From: Reticulitermes speratus
Lineage: Eukaryota > Arthropoda > Insecta > Blattodea > Rhinotermitidae
DNA: 64,000 nt
Assembly: GCA_021186555.1 (NCBI GenBank)
Contig: JAJKFL010000031.1
Location: 18,382,487-18,446,486 of the forward strand
Direction: 5' to 3'
Shown here piece after piece: positions 11,703 to 24,500 of the stretch. The first letter of the stretch is position 1, and every line of letters starts with the position of its first letter. The translations under genes and the position numbers were made by a program. The notes under the pieces were generated by a model, which had not been told where the DNA came from, searched no databases, and was given only the letters and a program-made list of their open reading frames with translations.

Positions 11703-11905
11703 AAGATATGTATGGCAGTAAGGTAAGAGTCATACATTTCTTTCTTTCTTCCAGATTTATGGCAGCAAGGTCAGGGTCATGCATTTCTTACTTTCTGTCT
11801 ATAAACAAGCATACCTACAGTAGCAGCTTCATGGTTAAATGCCTCTTTTTTCACAAACAAACATATTTATAGCAGCAAAATCAGGTATGCACTGTTCTTT
11901 CTATT
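11703..11905 (+). repeat. Degenerate tandem repeat around atttatggcagcaaggtca
   Basis: The phrase 'tatggcagtaaggtaagagt', then 'tatggcagcaaggtcagggt', then 'tatagcagcaaaatcaggt' occurs near 11711, 11758 and 11870. Each is followed by catgcatttctt-like sequence. Confidence 0.7.
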
Positions 11906-12174
11906 TATACTCTTGAAACCACAAACATTTACTCCACCAACCTTAGGCCTGATGTACGAAATCCACATAGATAGCCTCTGGGTTTTCATTTTCCTGTTAC
12001 TTTTCTTACAATTGTAACAGTGTTCAGTGGTGTCTGTACATGTACAATAGTGTACAGTTCCATATAGCAATAACAAAAGCCTACACATGATTTGGAGCCA
12101 GTTCCACACAATGACTACCCTTTAAGGTTCACTTTTTGTTACAAATTCACATCACTGTCCCCAACAAACACAAA

Positions 12175-12325
12175 AATTAGGCTTTTAGGTTTCACTTCAG
12201 CGATAGAAACTCAACGTGTGGTTGCCACTGCAGGAAAATACCAAAACAAAAAGTGATCTATTAAGGTCAGGCTTTCAGGTTTCATATTAGTAACAGAAAA
12301 ACAACATATATGATGACAACTGTCA
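12175..12325 (+). repeat. Dispersed minisatellite core, two units
   Basis: The phrase 'ggctttcaggtttcat' with a following 'agcgatagaaactcaac' or 'agtaacagaaaaacaac' occurs near 12181 and 12271. The same core recurs at 43130-43680. Confidence 0.65.
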
Positions 12326-12779
12326 CTTAGCTACTGCCACAATCAGTCCACAAGCATTATAATTTACACTAGGCCAGGCATGAAAAGAACAGCAACACAC
12401 AAACATTGATACATATTTTGATTACATCACACATTTCACTCATATTGCTTCTGTTGTGGAAATACCAAGTACTTCAAAATATTGGATGAATGAGGAATGA
12501 TAAGGGTGGATATAAGTGCTTCTGCCTGTCTATGTTAGTTGCTGAAAGGAAAAAAATACCTGCATAAGCTTCAGGCAAAATATTCATACAATCTCAAAGC
12601 AATTAAACCTGACCGGGCTATTACTGGCCAAACAAAAAGTGAACAAAAACGTGTTCACTGAATATAACAGATTGGAAGAAATCGGTGATAACCTTTACCA
12701 TTCTCCTCAAAAAAAACCTGCTGGAGACACTTCCACCGGGACCTGTTTCACAAATGTCTAACACTGAAACCACACAACG

Positions 12780-13400
12780 TAATAATCGGCTGGCATGAAC
12801 ACACGCTCGTTTAACGACAGCGGTTCAATGATTTACTCGCAGATAAACTGTAATCCGTACCGGCCATTCGTTCGTCGCGGCTGCTACAGGTCCGCTACAG
12901 TACGGCCCAACTTGACGCGAGTAGCGTCTGTACCGCACAGTTGAGCGGCCGAACACTTTCGGGTACCTTTTACACGGTCTAACATTTTGATCTCTGGGTT
13001 GGCACTTCATAACCAATTCCACTCGCCTTCCCAAAAAAAGCAAAAAAACTCAAATAACGTCATATAACTTCAATTCCAGCACCACCCAACATCAAGACTT
13101 CCAAAAAATTGGAATTAAATGGAAATTAATGGACCTTGTTCAGGCAAATAGACATGCCGAATGTAACATTTGAATTACACTAAATAAATACTATTACACA
13201 TAACATAAGTAAGCCGATTCTACTTTACGTAATTAAATCACAACAGATTCACTCACACTTTCAAAGGAAATTGCTATTCACCACTGTCATGTCGTTAAAC
13301 ACAATCACATTACATTACTAATAAAAACAAGATGGCGCCCGACAACTAAAGCTTGTTTACAAGTTTGTTTACAGGTTCTCTGAATATTACGCTAGCATAA
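12780..13400 (-). promoter_or_regulatory. CpG-richer segment, candidate KDM4 promoter/first exon
   Basis: GC and CpG content rises clearly at 12785-12970 compared with its surroundings. A CAAGATGGCGCC block at about 13328-13341 resembles the YY1/Pho element found near many start sites. KDM4 needs an upstream non-coding exon, and this is the best candidate. No TATA box or definite donor was identified, so this is inference. Confidence 0.35.
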
Positions 13401-14113
13401 ATATGGTCACCATGAGAGTAATCAAAATTTTTCGTTAAATTACAAAATAAACCCACGTTACAAATGCCTCACACGTTTACATCACAAACAATTGGAATGG
13501 CTAACAAAGAATAACCTGGCAGCATTACGCTACGGGCACTTCTACCAAATTACAATCCCGTATGCGCAAGTTAACAAAAACTTCATTCGAACTCAATTAA
13601 AAAATTAACGATCACAAACGTCACGTACTCACATACATGTTTTTCCTCCGTGTGCTTTTAAACAAGGAATTCACAGTGTATTTAACGCGACACGAATCTA
13701 TACCAATCACACATACACGCATCACGGGTCACGGATCCCCATGGATTGTACATGAGTCTATATTGCGGGAGCTATGGTGTATAGGTCACGTAGGCCTATA
13801 GGTTGAACAAGAACAAGAGTTCCGAAGACCTTGATGGTGCAGACAACGCGTTTTATGTTTTCAACACTTATTTTAAAGTGGCTCTTCACCAGCACCACTA
13901 CTATAATCTCAAAATAATTTCAAAGGTGTTTCAGAGAATATATTCAAGGCATTAAAACTTTGGTACGAACAGAATAGAAACTGAATAGAATTTATGTAAT
14001 TTGTCAGTTTTTGGTCACTGAAGATTATGGCTGAGCTGTCGGACAGGCCTGCTCTGACCATTGGGTGGCACGGGCTGAATATTGTTTTAAAAAAATAAAC
14101 CAACCCATTATTT

Positions 14114-14209
14114 ACCTTGATTTCAGGCTTCCGCCGCGATGTTGATGAAATCTGTGGTCTTCTGGGTTATTACACGGCGTCGTGTGATAACCCAGAAGAC
14201 CACAGATTT
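14114..14209 (-). mobile_element. Palindromic insertion (repeat family R) with 13-base TSD
   Basis: The direct repeat caacccattattt flanks the insert at 14101-14113 and 14210-14222. Inside are perfect 24-base inverted arms (14147-14170 and 14187-14210) around a 16-base centre, tacacggcgtcgtgtg. The left part, caggcttccgccgcgatgtt, is shared with 58488-58560. A long TSD with an inverted internal copy points to target-primed retroposition and does not fit a cut-and-paste element. Confidence 0.7.
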
Positions 14210-17200
14210 CAACCCATTATTTGTTTTGTTTCGTCCGCCAATCTGATATCGTCATCGCTGTAAGACTCGCTCCTAGCCTTCCGCTTGAAGTTGCTCCGGC
14301 CAGAAACTGACAAATGAAGTATACGAGTATTTATATTCCTTCTATCCTTCATAGGCCAAGCCAAAGATGTAGCACGTCATAGCCTAAGGTACTTACGTTA
14401 GCACGTCGCTTTACTATTATCTTACTCCACCTCTTAGATCTGCACAAAATTGAACGTTTCCTAGTCCTTCGTCACTCGGCATATTAATCATTTCGAGATG
14501 AGTATCAATGGAGCTTTCTCAACATGAAGAAGAAAGGAGAATTCAGCAGCAGTTGAATTGTTTCTTACTGCCTTGAAATCTTTAAATCCTCTACATAATT
14601 ATGTACAGTGCGTCCATTGACGAAGGTAAAGACAACTGTCATTTCGCGGCTGCCGGCAGAAACTTAATGACTCACTCTCAAGCCATGCAAGATTATCCCG
14701 ATACGAGCGACGTATCGCTCCTTAAAAACAATAAACTCAAATGTACTGTGCTGAAAATGCTGCCCCTGTATATGCTCCATACTGTTCACAGATTTTGATA
14801 TTCAGCTGAAGAAATTCATCCTGAAGAACTTCAAAAACTTCTCTTCACTCTTCCACCCTGAAGAGAAGGAACGTGCGTTTCTCCGAAAAGTCGGTAAATT
14901 TCTACCAGAACACGCGGCGTTATATCCCAGAAGGCGGTAAACATCATAGTCACCGCCGTCAGAAACTAAATGTCTGCATAAATGTGCTTGTCATCTTACT
15001 GCAAATATAATCATTTCTTTGCTCTTTTGACGGTATCCTCACCAATATCCTTTACTAAGCGGAGTCTCATCCAACAAACTGCATGGTGTTACAAACTATA
15101 AGACGTTAATCTTCCACTTCACCGCCGTGAGAACCTTGCAGTCTCAAATATGCTACATAAGTTGACGACCACAGCGTGCAACACATTTTTCGGGTATTTA
15201 CATATAGATTAACATGTGGTTGGTTATGAGTCTGCTCTTCCTTAACAAGAAAAGGTATTGGGCTTATGAAGTTACGATGTTGTCTATGCATTATAACTAT
15301 CAGTGCCTGCGTGCGCGGGGCCTCTTTCAGTTTTTGAACCATTTGAACGATTTTCTGGAAACATGGTATGAATGTTATGCCGTCGCATGTCAACACTACC
15401 TCATACTTCATAATTTCCTACAATCAGTAATAACGGCATGGCAGATACGCAAACTTGTGGGTCCTGAAGTGACGTGTAAGGACTAACTTTCCAAAAAAAA
15501 ATGCAGTTTTTTAGTACCCCCCAACCCCCACCTTCCCCACAAATACGTTGACAGTGCAACAATTTTCCTTACCTTTCAGGCTGATGACAGAAACTAACGA
15601 CCCACTGGAGACAAGCTCGTGGAATTTGATATGGAGACATCTAAAACACACATATAAGTTTACGTACATTAAATGTTTTCTGTACGTCCACAGTTATAAG
15701 CATGGAAACGATTCTAAACTTGGGTATGTTACGTCCGGTAAATTTACCACAGAAATAATCTGTTCTTAATTAATAAGTCCTTCACACAAATAAAACAAAT
15801 ACAATAACGCCTATCTTAGTAATTCATTCATTCATTTCACATTCAGAAATCCAAATTAGGCAACCCAGCCTTTGGATATGGAACAAGTCAAAATAGACTG
15901 GTGGACAACAAATCTACTTACTAAAACTGTAGATGTAATTTGAGTTATGGTCCAGAGATTTGTACATAAACTGACATTAAAAGGTCCTTTATTACACTTC
16001 GTGCTACTGATGGCCCTTACAGCTTATTGCTTTTATGAATGACCTCTAATTAATTCCATTAGGGTGCACTGTTTTCACAAAATATACAAAGTGAACTGAT
16101 GTAGGGGAGTTCCCATCAGTCCGTGTAATTGCAACCCAAATAATAGTGACATGCATAGTTACAATGACTTCAATCATCAAGTTCGTTTCATTATTTGGGA
16201 GTTCACCGCCCATCTGAAGGCTGCGAGCCACGTTTGAGTCGCAACCCTGGGTTTGAATATCCCTGAGTTACGTTCATAAAATTTTTCAGACTGCGTGTCA
16301 TCTAAATACATAGTCGTATGTAGCCTACATTCTGCAGTCGCGCCAACATAACAGCTAGGCCACGGAAGCTTCATGTGTAAAATGGTCATAAGGCGTGAAG
16401 AGTTTTGGAATGGTCGCAGACGGGGAGAGAGGTTTGAAATTAATATTGAGAAACCTGGTTAAAGTACAGGTCTTGGGAATATTAAGTGGTTTTTTACTTA
16501 TCGACGCTGTATATTATCAATATTATGTCCACATAATGTCGATAGTAGATGTACGAATACGTAGAATGCGTATGGATTATTGGTGGAATGATCGTGACAG
16601 GCGCAGACCGAAGTGCTCTGCGAAAACCCTGTCTACCACAAATCCCACATGGTCTGCACTGAGATCGAATGCGGTTCTCTGCGGTGAGAAGTCGGCAGCT
16701 CACCGCCTGATGAGATGTCCGTTGCGTTGTACATGGAGCCACACTAGATAAATATATTATAAACATCGTCACCTGTAACCGAAAACTGCAGGAGGGATGT
16801 AAAACTGGAACATAAAACGGTGCTACAAATTAAAAATTGCTAATAATAAGAGTTCATTTAATAAACTAGACAGCCGTGTTGATAGAGCGACTAACCTACG
16901 GTATTGACGGCCTAGGAATCCATAGCCGGGAGGGCCAAAATATTTTGCTCTGCTGCATAGTCCGAGACCGACTCTAGAACACTTTCATGTTCCAGCCCAA
17001 TTATAATTATAAATCGACGTGAGGTAACTGCGGCTGTCAACAACTTTCAAAGAGGACATAATACCATCGAGGTGAAAAGTGGCATGAGTAAGAAATTTTA
17101 AAAGAATTTTACCCCAAAAATAATCCTAGCAAAATAGTCGGACCTCACTGGCACACTCATCACCCACCCATAACTTAAAACAAATCTCGACACACGCCTA

Positions 17201-17944
17201 CCTTTCTCTTCCTGAAATGTTCTTACGAGGAAATCACATAGGCATCAAAGGAAGTGAGGTCAGAACCTTGCTTCCTGTGGTTTTTCGTTTCGTGTCATAA
17301 AGGGGAATATCAGTCTGTGACAGAGGAACTACGTACACAGCAAAGAGTTCTGCTGTCTTGTTTAATGTAATATGCTGTTTACTTTATGTCATTAAGCAGG
17401 GAAACAAGGTAACTTCCCCACTTTTTATGAGGTGAGTCAAATACTATTCATTTGTGCCAGTGAGTTTTCGAATTCTCTGTCGCAATTAGTGTAGAGCATC
17501 AATTTTCCCACATACTTGATACTCGTTCCAGAGAAATTGTGTTTGCTGCTATAATATTGCTCTGCATTTCATGATTATCATAGCGATATAAAAATGTCAG
17601 TAAGGTACAGGCCCCAACCTGTTCCAGAGCATTATTCGGGCAGGAGGTATTTCTTGTCGCACGAAAAATAGCGTAAACCCTCAGGTATGATAAAGTCCCT
17701 AAAATTCTATGCGACCTTTCTGAGTAAGAATCAAGTACTTTACAGCACAGCAGAATCGCCAGGTCATTACGCACCAGACACTGGTACCATTTCTTTATTG
17801 TTGTTGACTCTGTATTCAAGGTGCGGCATTCACTTTACATTATTAATACATTTGGGTCACAGTAGTTCTTGTGTCAAACATAAAGCGCATCTTCACGAAC
17901 CTGACTGCGTTTTGGAAATATCTGTTTTGCGGTATCGATATAAT

Positions 17945-18240
17945 TTATTACAGTATGTATAACTGGGTATTGCGCTACAAGCCGAAACGTCGCGGGTTCG
18001 ATTCCTGATGGGGTTATTGGGATTTTTCATTGACTTCCGGCCGCACAATGGCCCTGGGATCGACTCAGCCTCTAACAGAAATGTGTACCAGGGGTACAGG
18101 CGGCCGGTGCCTGGGGCTGATAACCTTGCCACCTTCATGTGCCGTTTGTCTAGAAATTCTGGGAGCCTCAACCTCTTGGAGCCCTGTCCAGGCCCGTACA
18201 GGGATAGCTTTTACATTTACTTTCCGTATACTGTTAATTT
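17945..18240 (+). mobile_element. SINE (family B), 5'-truncated
   Basis: B box GGGTTCGATTCCTGATGG at 17994-18011. The body contains 'ggatttttcattgacttc' and 'cttcatgtgccgtttgtc', and the tail region 'caggcccgtacagggatagc'. It matches the copies at 35143-35474 (minus) and 62967-63295 (plus). The A-box end is missing or decayed. The open frames here are within the SINE. Confidence 0.85.
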
Positions 18241-20004
18241 GAAAATTGTTAGCGTTACTATAGAACTGAAAAGTTACTAGTGAAAAGGTATTCTGTAACG
18301 GAAAGGCGAGAAGACATTCATAAAATAAATATCAGTGAAAACAACATACTTTTGCTGGTTGTATTTCAAAATGTACAACCTAAATAGTTGTCTCATTGAC
18401 TTCAAGTGCGTTAGCAAAAACATGCCTACATTTTATAGATAAGGGGGAAAGTTCTGAAAATATAACTGACACTGCAACCTTATTTAGTTTTATTTCAAAA
18501 TACTGTTACGGTTGCTCCATTATCAACAAACCTAAATGCAATATAAGCTCTAACATTAAAATTGAATCGTTTATTCTTAAAAGAAAATAATTGACAGGAA
18601 CTAAATTTTACAGCAGACAAAAGAATCATTCAAAAATTAATGTCCTTTTCCAAAACGAAAGTTTGAACAAAAGTAGCTTTCTTTAGCAGACTGAACGACA
18701 CCCGAACCATGTCATTTTCAAATATAATACAGTCGTTGCTTTAAAAGATAGCAAATCCATAAAACTGTGTGTCGACGTTTTTGAGCCACGATCTTTTTAA
18801 AATTAAAAGTTCAATTCCGTATAAATATAATATTTACTTCACATTTAAATCCGTTGTGTAAATTTTGCTTCTTGATTGGTGTCTACTGTAGAATGAAGCA
18901 TGCATGGATCAGAGGTGAGTAGGTGTTTTATTTATTCCCTTTAACGTGTTTTATGTCAGAGATAAGACTTTTACAACAACGTTTCCGTGAAAAAAAAAAA
19001 AAGAACACCATTGTGCATTACCAGCTTTCAACTTTTCTGAACACAGTTATTTAGGACAATGCAGGGAGCTAGTGTAAAAAATATTGCGTGACCTATTTCC
19101 ACGAACACAAGTGTTGCGCATGGTTGTAGACGGATTGTTATGCAAAACAGGAAAAGAAACCGGAAATGATACCCCCCTCCCCGGACGATAATATGTGTTA
19201 TCTCTCGTGCAGGCCTACTGTTTCGAAGTACACTTTTTTTAAAAACAGAGTCGCGGGTTGGGCTCGGGTATGCAAATAGGAACCCGACTTTTGTTTTTGT
19301 CTCTTCCTTTCGTGTCCGACAAGTTAGCACTTAACATTAGCATTTCTGTCTGAAGTGTGTTGCATAATACTATACAGAGTCATTATTGTATGTGGCAACT
19401 ATTGTCACCGCTACACTACCGCGCGTCTGCGGGCGCCCGGTTGTGGGGGCCACGGTAATGCGAGAAATGAGCCGACAGGAAAATGGCCCCACATATTCAC
19501 ACCCCTTGTTTTTTACGTATTTATGACCCACGCATTTCCGTTATGGCATGAAACTTCATACTTTCGTGTATCTTCTTCAGCTACATAATTACGTCCTGTT
19601 TTAGTATACTCGAGTGCCCGAGTTCGATTACATAACATAAAGGGATAGCTACGAATACAACGTGCATGGAGTATATCGGTTCCAAATTTTAGGAAATAGC
19701 AATACCTGTAATTATGTAGGATTGTCTATGTAGTTTTCCAAACTTTAAACAACAAAGTTTCTTTCGGATTGAACCAAGCTGTTCGCCATTAAACATAATG
19801 TGCTTTTAAAAGGAGGCACATTTACACACGATCCAAATTTCAGGTCCGAGCAGTGCACTACCAAACGTCGGAAATTCAAATTTTAATATTTCCTAATAAC
19901 GTCCGAGATGCGGTTTAAAGCAGTGTCTTATTTAATTTCGAGAGGCCATGACAGTACAACATACAACACAAACATTATCCATTTAAACAAGCAGACTGCT
20001 TGAC

Positions 20005-20117
20005 CCTTGAAGATGGGACTGATAAGTTGTCCCAAAACGTCGGTAACAAACTACCAATCTACGCTGCGTAAAATCCCACAACAGCGCAGATCTCATTTAC
20101 ACCGCGATGAAAGCCTG
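20005..20117 (+). repeat. Repeat family R copy with hammerhead-like head
   Basis: It begins CCCTTGAAGATGGGAC, then a 9-base loop, GTCCC and AAAACGTCGG, and ends 'ccgcgatgaaagcctgaaat'. The order and spacing of these blocks match the minus strand of 58488-58605, so these are dispersed copies of one family. The GGGAC/GTCCC stem is perfect. Confidence 0.65.
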
Positions 20118-20143
20118 AAATCACGCAAAGTGAAACAGAGCTG

Positions 20144-20187
20144 AATATATATATATATACATATATAGACAGAGAGAGAGAGAGAGA
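20144..20187. repeat. (TA)n/(GA)n microsatellite
   Basis: Alternating ta at 20144-20166 is followed by (ga)n to 20187. Confidence 0.9.
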
Positions 20188-21179
20188 AGCATGGGTGCAC
20201 AAATCCCGGGTCACTAAATTTTGTATGGTGGGACCAAATATTTGTTGGTCCTCAGTAACGAACTTGCTTCATGTCAACATTCTGGCACCTTCAATTTTGA
20301 GGCAGCTCCTGGATATTTCGAAAATTTCTGTACCCCTGATATACGGTAGTTGTCGCTGTCCATGCCATAAAGGAATACAGGGGCAGCAAAAATGTATACC
20401 TCCACTCATTCATAAGACACGCACACGTGACTGATAACAGTGGGCTCTGAATTTTTAAAACTGATTGCCTATTTATTCAGTGTACAGAATAGCCTTCACT
20501 TCTCACCAGTTTTATTACATATCAACTGATAATTCATTGCGGTCTTAATTATTCAGTCCAGTGAAGAGATTCACTTACACACAATCTCTATGTGGGTGTA
20601 CCTGTTAACTGTGTACCACATACACACTTTTAAAATCCTGTTAGTTATGGGATGTGAAGATGAAGGTTTTGGAATTTAGTCTGTAATCAATTTCCTCATA
20701 AATGTAGCTTTGATTCATCATTCCCAAATAGTGAAACCTTTTTAACATTTTAAAGAATTAAGTAGTTACCTTTATATTATGACTCTGTCCTGCACTTGTG
20801 CAATGACACAACAAACATGTGTACTTAGTTTCTTTCTCTACTTACTTACAAAGCAAGATCCTTATTACCATATAATACAATTTGTGTTTTCTTTATGGAG
20901 AGTCTCATGAAATTTCTGCCCAGTAAATTAATATAATTGGTATAAATGAGAAACTGATACATTCCATTCAATTCCAGTCCCTTCTTATCTTCTTCGGCTT
21001 GTATAACAACAACATATACTTCACCAAAGTCGAAAGATAATGGTGAAGAAACACCTCCATTTTCACACCATACATAAAATGTACCACACAAATTTTTACT
21101 CAAACAAACTATACAACAGGCTTAATTGAAACAAATTATGAATAACTTTATTCTAATTTCACCATGCATTTTTGAACAT

Positions 21180-21360
21180 GAATGCTGTTTTACACCAACC
21201 AAATGCACATATTTATTTAAAGAACACTAAAATATTCTTTAAAATATTAGATAAAATCGATAAGCCGAAACATATGTAGGGGTTTTTATCTAATATTTTA
21301 AAGAATATTTTAGTGTTCTTTAAATAAATATGTGCATTTGGTTGGTGTAAAATAGCATTC
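21180..21360. repeat. Foldback element, arms about 77 bases
   Basis: Near-perfect inverted arms at 21180-21256 and 21283-21360 start GAATGCTGTTTTACACC and its complement. The spacer of about 26 bases contains aagccgaaacatatgtag, a relic of the same GAAAC-type motif seen at 1 kb. It ends about 90 bases before the Ninjurin start-codon exon. Confidence 0.85.
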
Positions 21361-21459
21361 AGATTATGAACAGTCTAACATATAACATTTTATCAGAAGT
21401 GTCTGTAGCATTCACTGTCTTATTTCTATAACTTACACTGTCAGTATTTCAGAAAAGAT

Positions 21460-21594
21460 ATGGAAGAGCCAAAACCTAATGTATCCAAAGTAACAGAGGA
21501 TAGAGGCAAAGAAAACATAGAACCAGACAACATATATGTGGCTGCTGATGGAACTGAAGAGGTGGCTACAGGAGAAATTGGAAAGAAGTTTAAG
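21460..21594 (+). CDS. Ninj: Ninjurin exon with start codon
   Basis: ATGGAAGAGCCAAAACC start, 45 codons, ending GEIGKKFK before donor gtaaga. It is rich in Glu and Lys and not conserved across families, so the start choice rests on being the only in-frame ATG after an acceptor. Confidence 0.8.
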
Positions 21595-24500
21595 GTAAGA
21601 AACAAACCATCCACTCAAGCTGCTGTGTTCTCCAGAACTTCACTCCACTTCTACAGACGCCACACATTTCCTGGTATGAAGAGACCGTGAGTGGGAAATT
21701 TTATGACTAAAATCATGGAACACTGCAGCTAGAAGCTCACCATGAGAATTATTTCACATATTAATTGTAACATGCCAATCCAGGTGGACATGCGATCTAA
21801 GGCATAAGTCTGTGGCCGCTCAACTCTGGGATCGGAGGTTCAGATCCCACTGATGACACTGATTGCCTCGTGTGTGTTGTGTAGGTAGCGGCCTCTGTGA
21901 CGAGCTTATCACTCATTCAGAGTAGTCCTACTGTGTTCGTGTGTGTGAGAGAGAGTCATCCAGAAACCTCAACAATGAGACAGCCTAGGCCCGAGTTGGG
22001 CTGTTGCGCCACCGGAAAAAAAAAGTGAAACATTAACTGGGACAGTAGTCAGTATCATGACTAGCCAACAGACGAACTGACCAAGGAATTGGAGCTGAAT
22101 TCCTGGCAGGGGCAAGATATTCTTCTCTTTTCTAAAATGCTCACATTCTGCGAGACACCCAGCCCCCCCCCCATCCAGTGGGTAAATGAGGCTTTTCACC
22201 CCACACATTCTGGAATGTGACATGATTTAGTTTCATAAACAAGTATAAACATTTTGGAGGACCATTCTACCCTGAAAATGGTTGCAGCAGGTTCCTCAGA
22301 ACCATTAGTACTGATCTACCAAGTTACATGGTGCCACATCCTACAAGACCAGAATCTTGACATACAGGCCTACATATAGTATTGCATGTATTATTACCCT
22401 TGTGATTTTCCATCCAAGGTTTGGTATGCAGTTTCCTCCAAGCACTGTACATGTCCTAGAAATAACACCCTTCTTAAATCACAGACCACAACAATATTTG
22501 GTGAAGGCAGAAATTGTGGAATGTCAAAAGCACATTTTCTCAGTTCTTCCATCACTTCATCATTCTCAGAACCAAGTACCACCAGTGATTCAGATTTTGA
22601 TCACCTTGGTTATGACATCATATAGTTTTACAGCCTATCACCAATGTTGTGGAGCAACTTGCTACCTCCAGGGAAGGAGATCATATTTAGCCTTGCTAAT
22701 TCTCATTCTGCCGATCCCAGTGGCCGTGCGGTCTAAGGCGTGGGTCTTCGGCCGCTCGCTTACTAGGATCGTGGGTTCTAATCCCACCGGGGGCATGGAT
22801 GTCTGTCTCTTGTGAGTGTTGTGTGTTGTAGAGGTCTCTGCGATGAGCTGGTCCCTCGTCCAGAGGAGTCCTACCGAGTGTGGTGCGCCTAATGTGTGTG
22901 ACCATGAAACCTCCATGAAACGAGGAGGCCCAGGCCCATATAGGGCTGTCGAGCCATAGAAAAAAAAATCTCATTCTGTGACATCCTGTGAGGGTGCCTT
23001 ATAGTGACTCGATATTCATAAGTCCCAACAAACTACTAGCACTTCATTTTCACTAGCCACCAACAATTACTGTCTATACAATACCAAGTACAGTACACCC
23101 ACTGCTCTATTCATTGACTACCAATCTTTCCCCAAATGTGCACTAAGCATGTAACAGACCACTCATCTGACACAGTGTCACAGCCTGAGATTTTACCTCT
23201 ATGCCACCCCAAATAAGCTATAATGTTATAGTGCTTACAAACAAAAATAACTGCCGTTAATTTCAGAACTAGTATTTCAGCAAATTTTAATTTTGTGCAT
23301 TTTTACTGTTACATGAATAATGCAATTTCTTACAGTTTCTGAGTCCTGCAAACACATATGCAGCTAAGAAAACAGTTGCACAAGGCATGATGGATATCGC
23401 ACTGATTACAGCCAATGCCAACCAATTGCGCTACGTATTGGAGTTTGGTGAACGCAACGCCGTATTCTACACCATTACTGTGCTCATAGTAGTAAGCATA
23501 CTGCTGCAGGTATAGCAAGTATTTCTCCACTTCTTATTCTAGAAATATATTAAACATATCTTTATTGTAAAAGCACTTATTATGAAAACATAGTATCGTA
23601 ACAATTTAATGAACTGTTTGCTTAGATGAAGAAGAATGAAGTTGTGTTGCTAGTATCCAAGTGCTTGAAATTCAATTTGTCATAAAATAAAACTTGGCAT
23701 TAATAACACTACAGTGAAACCTCTATCCATCGTTCCCGTTACCGTCATTGGCCCGCATGTATCGTCTGCCTTATTTGGTCCCGAAATTAGCCCCATATAA
23801 ATAACACTATTTTTTCCCACCTCCATTGTTCCTCGAACTGTCGTTTTCCCGCACCAATAGTTGAAAAATCACGGTCCTGACGCAACATTTTCCTGCAATG
23901 ATAGTTTTTTTTTTAAATTTGAAGCGATGGTTTAGCGAGGTTTAAGGACCGGCATGGCCTAGTATACAAGAAGTTAGTCGGAGAAAGTGCGGCAGTGGAC
24001 AGCGAAAGCACGGAAGCGTGGCTGGAAAGACTGCCATCTTTGTTGGAGGGCTACGAACAACGTAATATTTACAACGCGGATGAGGCGGGGCTCTTCTACA
24101 ACGTGCTTCCTGATAGAACCTTGGCTCTCAAAGGAGAGTCTTGTCATGGAGGGAAAAACTGTAAAGACAGACTTACTGTTTTACTTTGTGTTAACAGTGA
24201 TGGAACAGACAAACAAGTGCCGATTGTTAACGGAAAATCTCCGAAACCGCGATGTTTCAAGAATGTAAAAAAATTACCCACCAAGTACCACGCGAACAAT
24301 AAAGCGTGGATGACCACAGACATTTTTTCTTCATTTCTGCGTTCATTAGACGCAAGTATGGATGCACAAAACAGGAACATTCTCCTCTTTGTGGACAATT
24401 GTGCCGCACATCCAAAGGATACATCATTTCTAAGAAATGTAAAAGTCATACGGTACCCGGCAAATTGCACAAGTGTGCTCCAGCCCCTTGATTTAAGGGT

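Larger units (their letters stand above)
13400..21450. other. Intergenic region between KDM4 and Ninjurin
   Basis: No convincing gene was found on either strand. The region holds the repeats listed separately, decayed repetitive frames near 15106-15411 and 16494-16772 that look transposon-related but were not classified, and a GC-richer patch at 19405-19470. A donor-like cagaggtgagtagg at 18908-18921 could end a Ninjurin 5' UTR exon, but nothing else supports that. Confidence 0.4.

Noticed and set aside
15106..15411. 101-residue minus frame resembling repeated insect sequences
   Set aside because: Feels like a decayed repetitive element, but no termini or known domain could be shown, so it was not classified.
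16861..16990. Possible tRNA-like head (gatagagcg)
   Set aside because: No convincing B box or cloverleaf; not called a tRNA or SINE.
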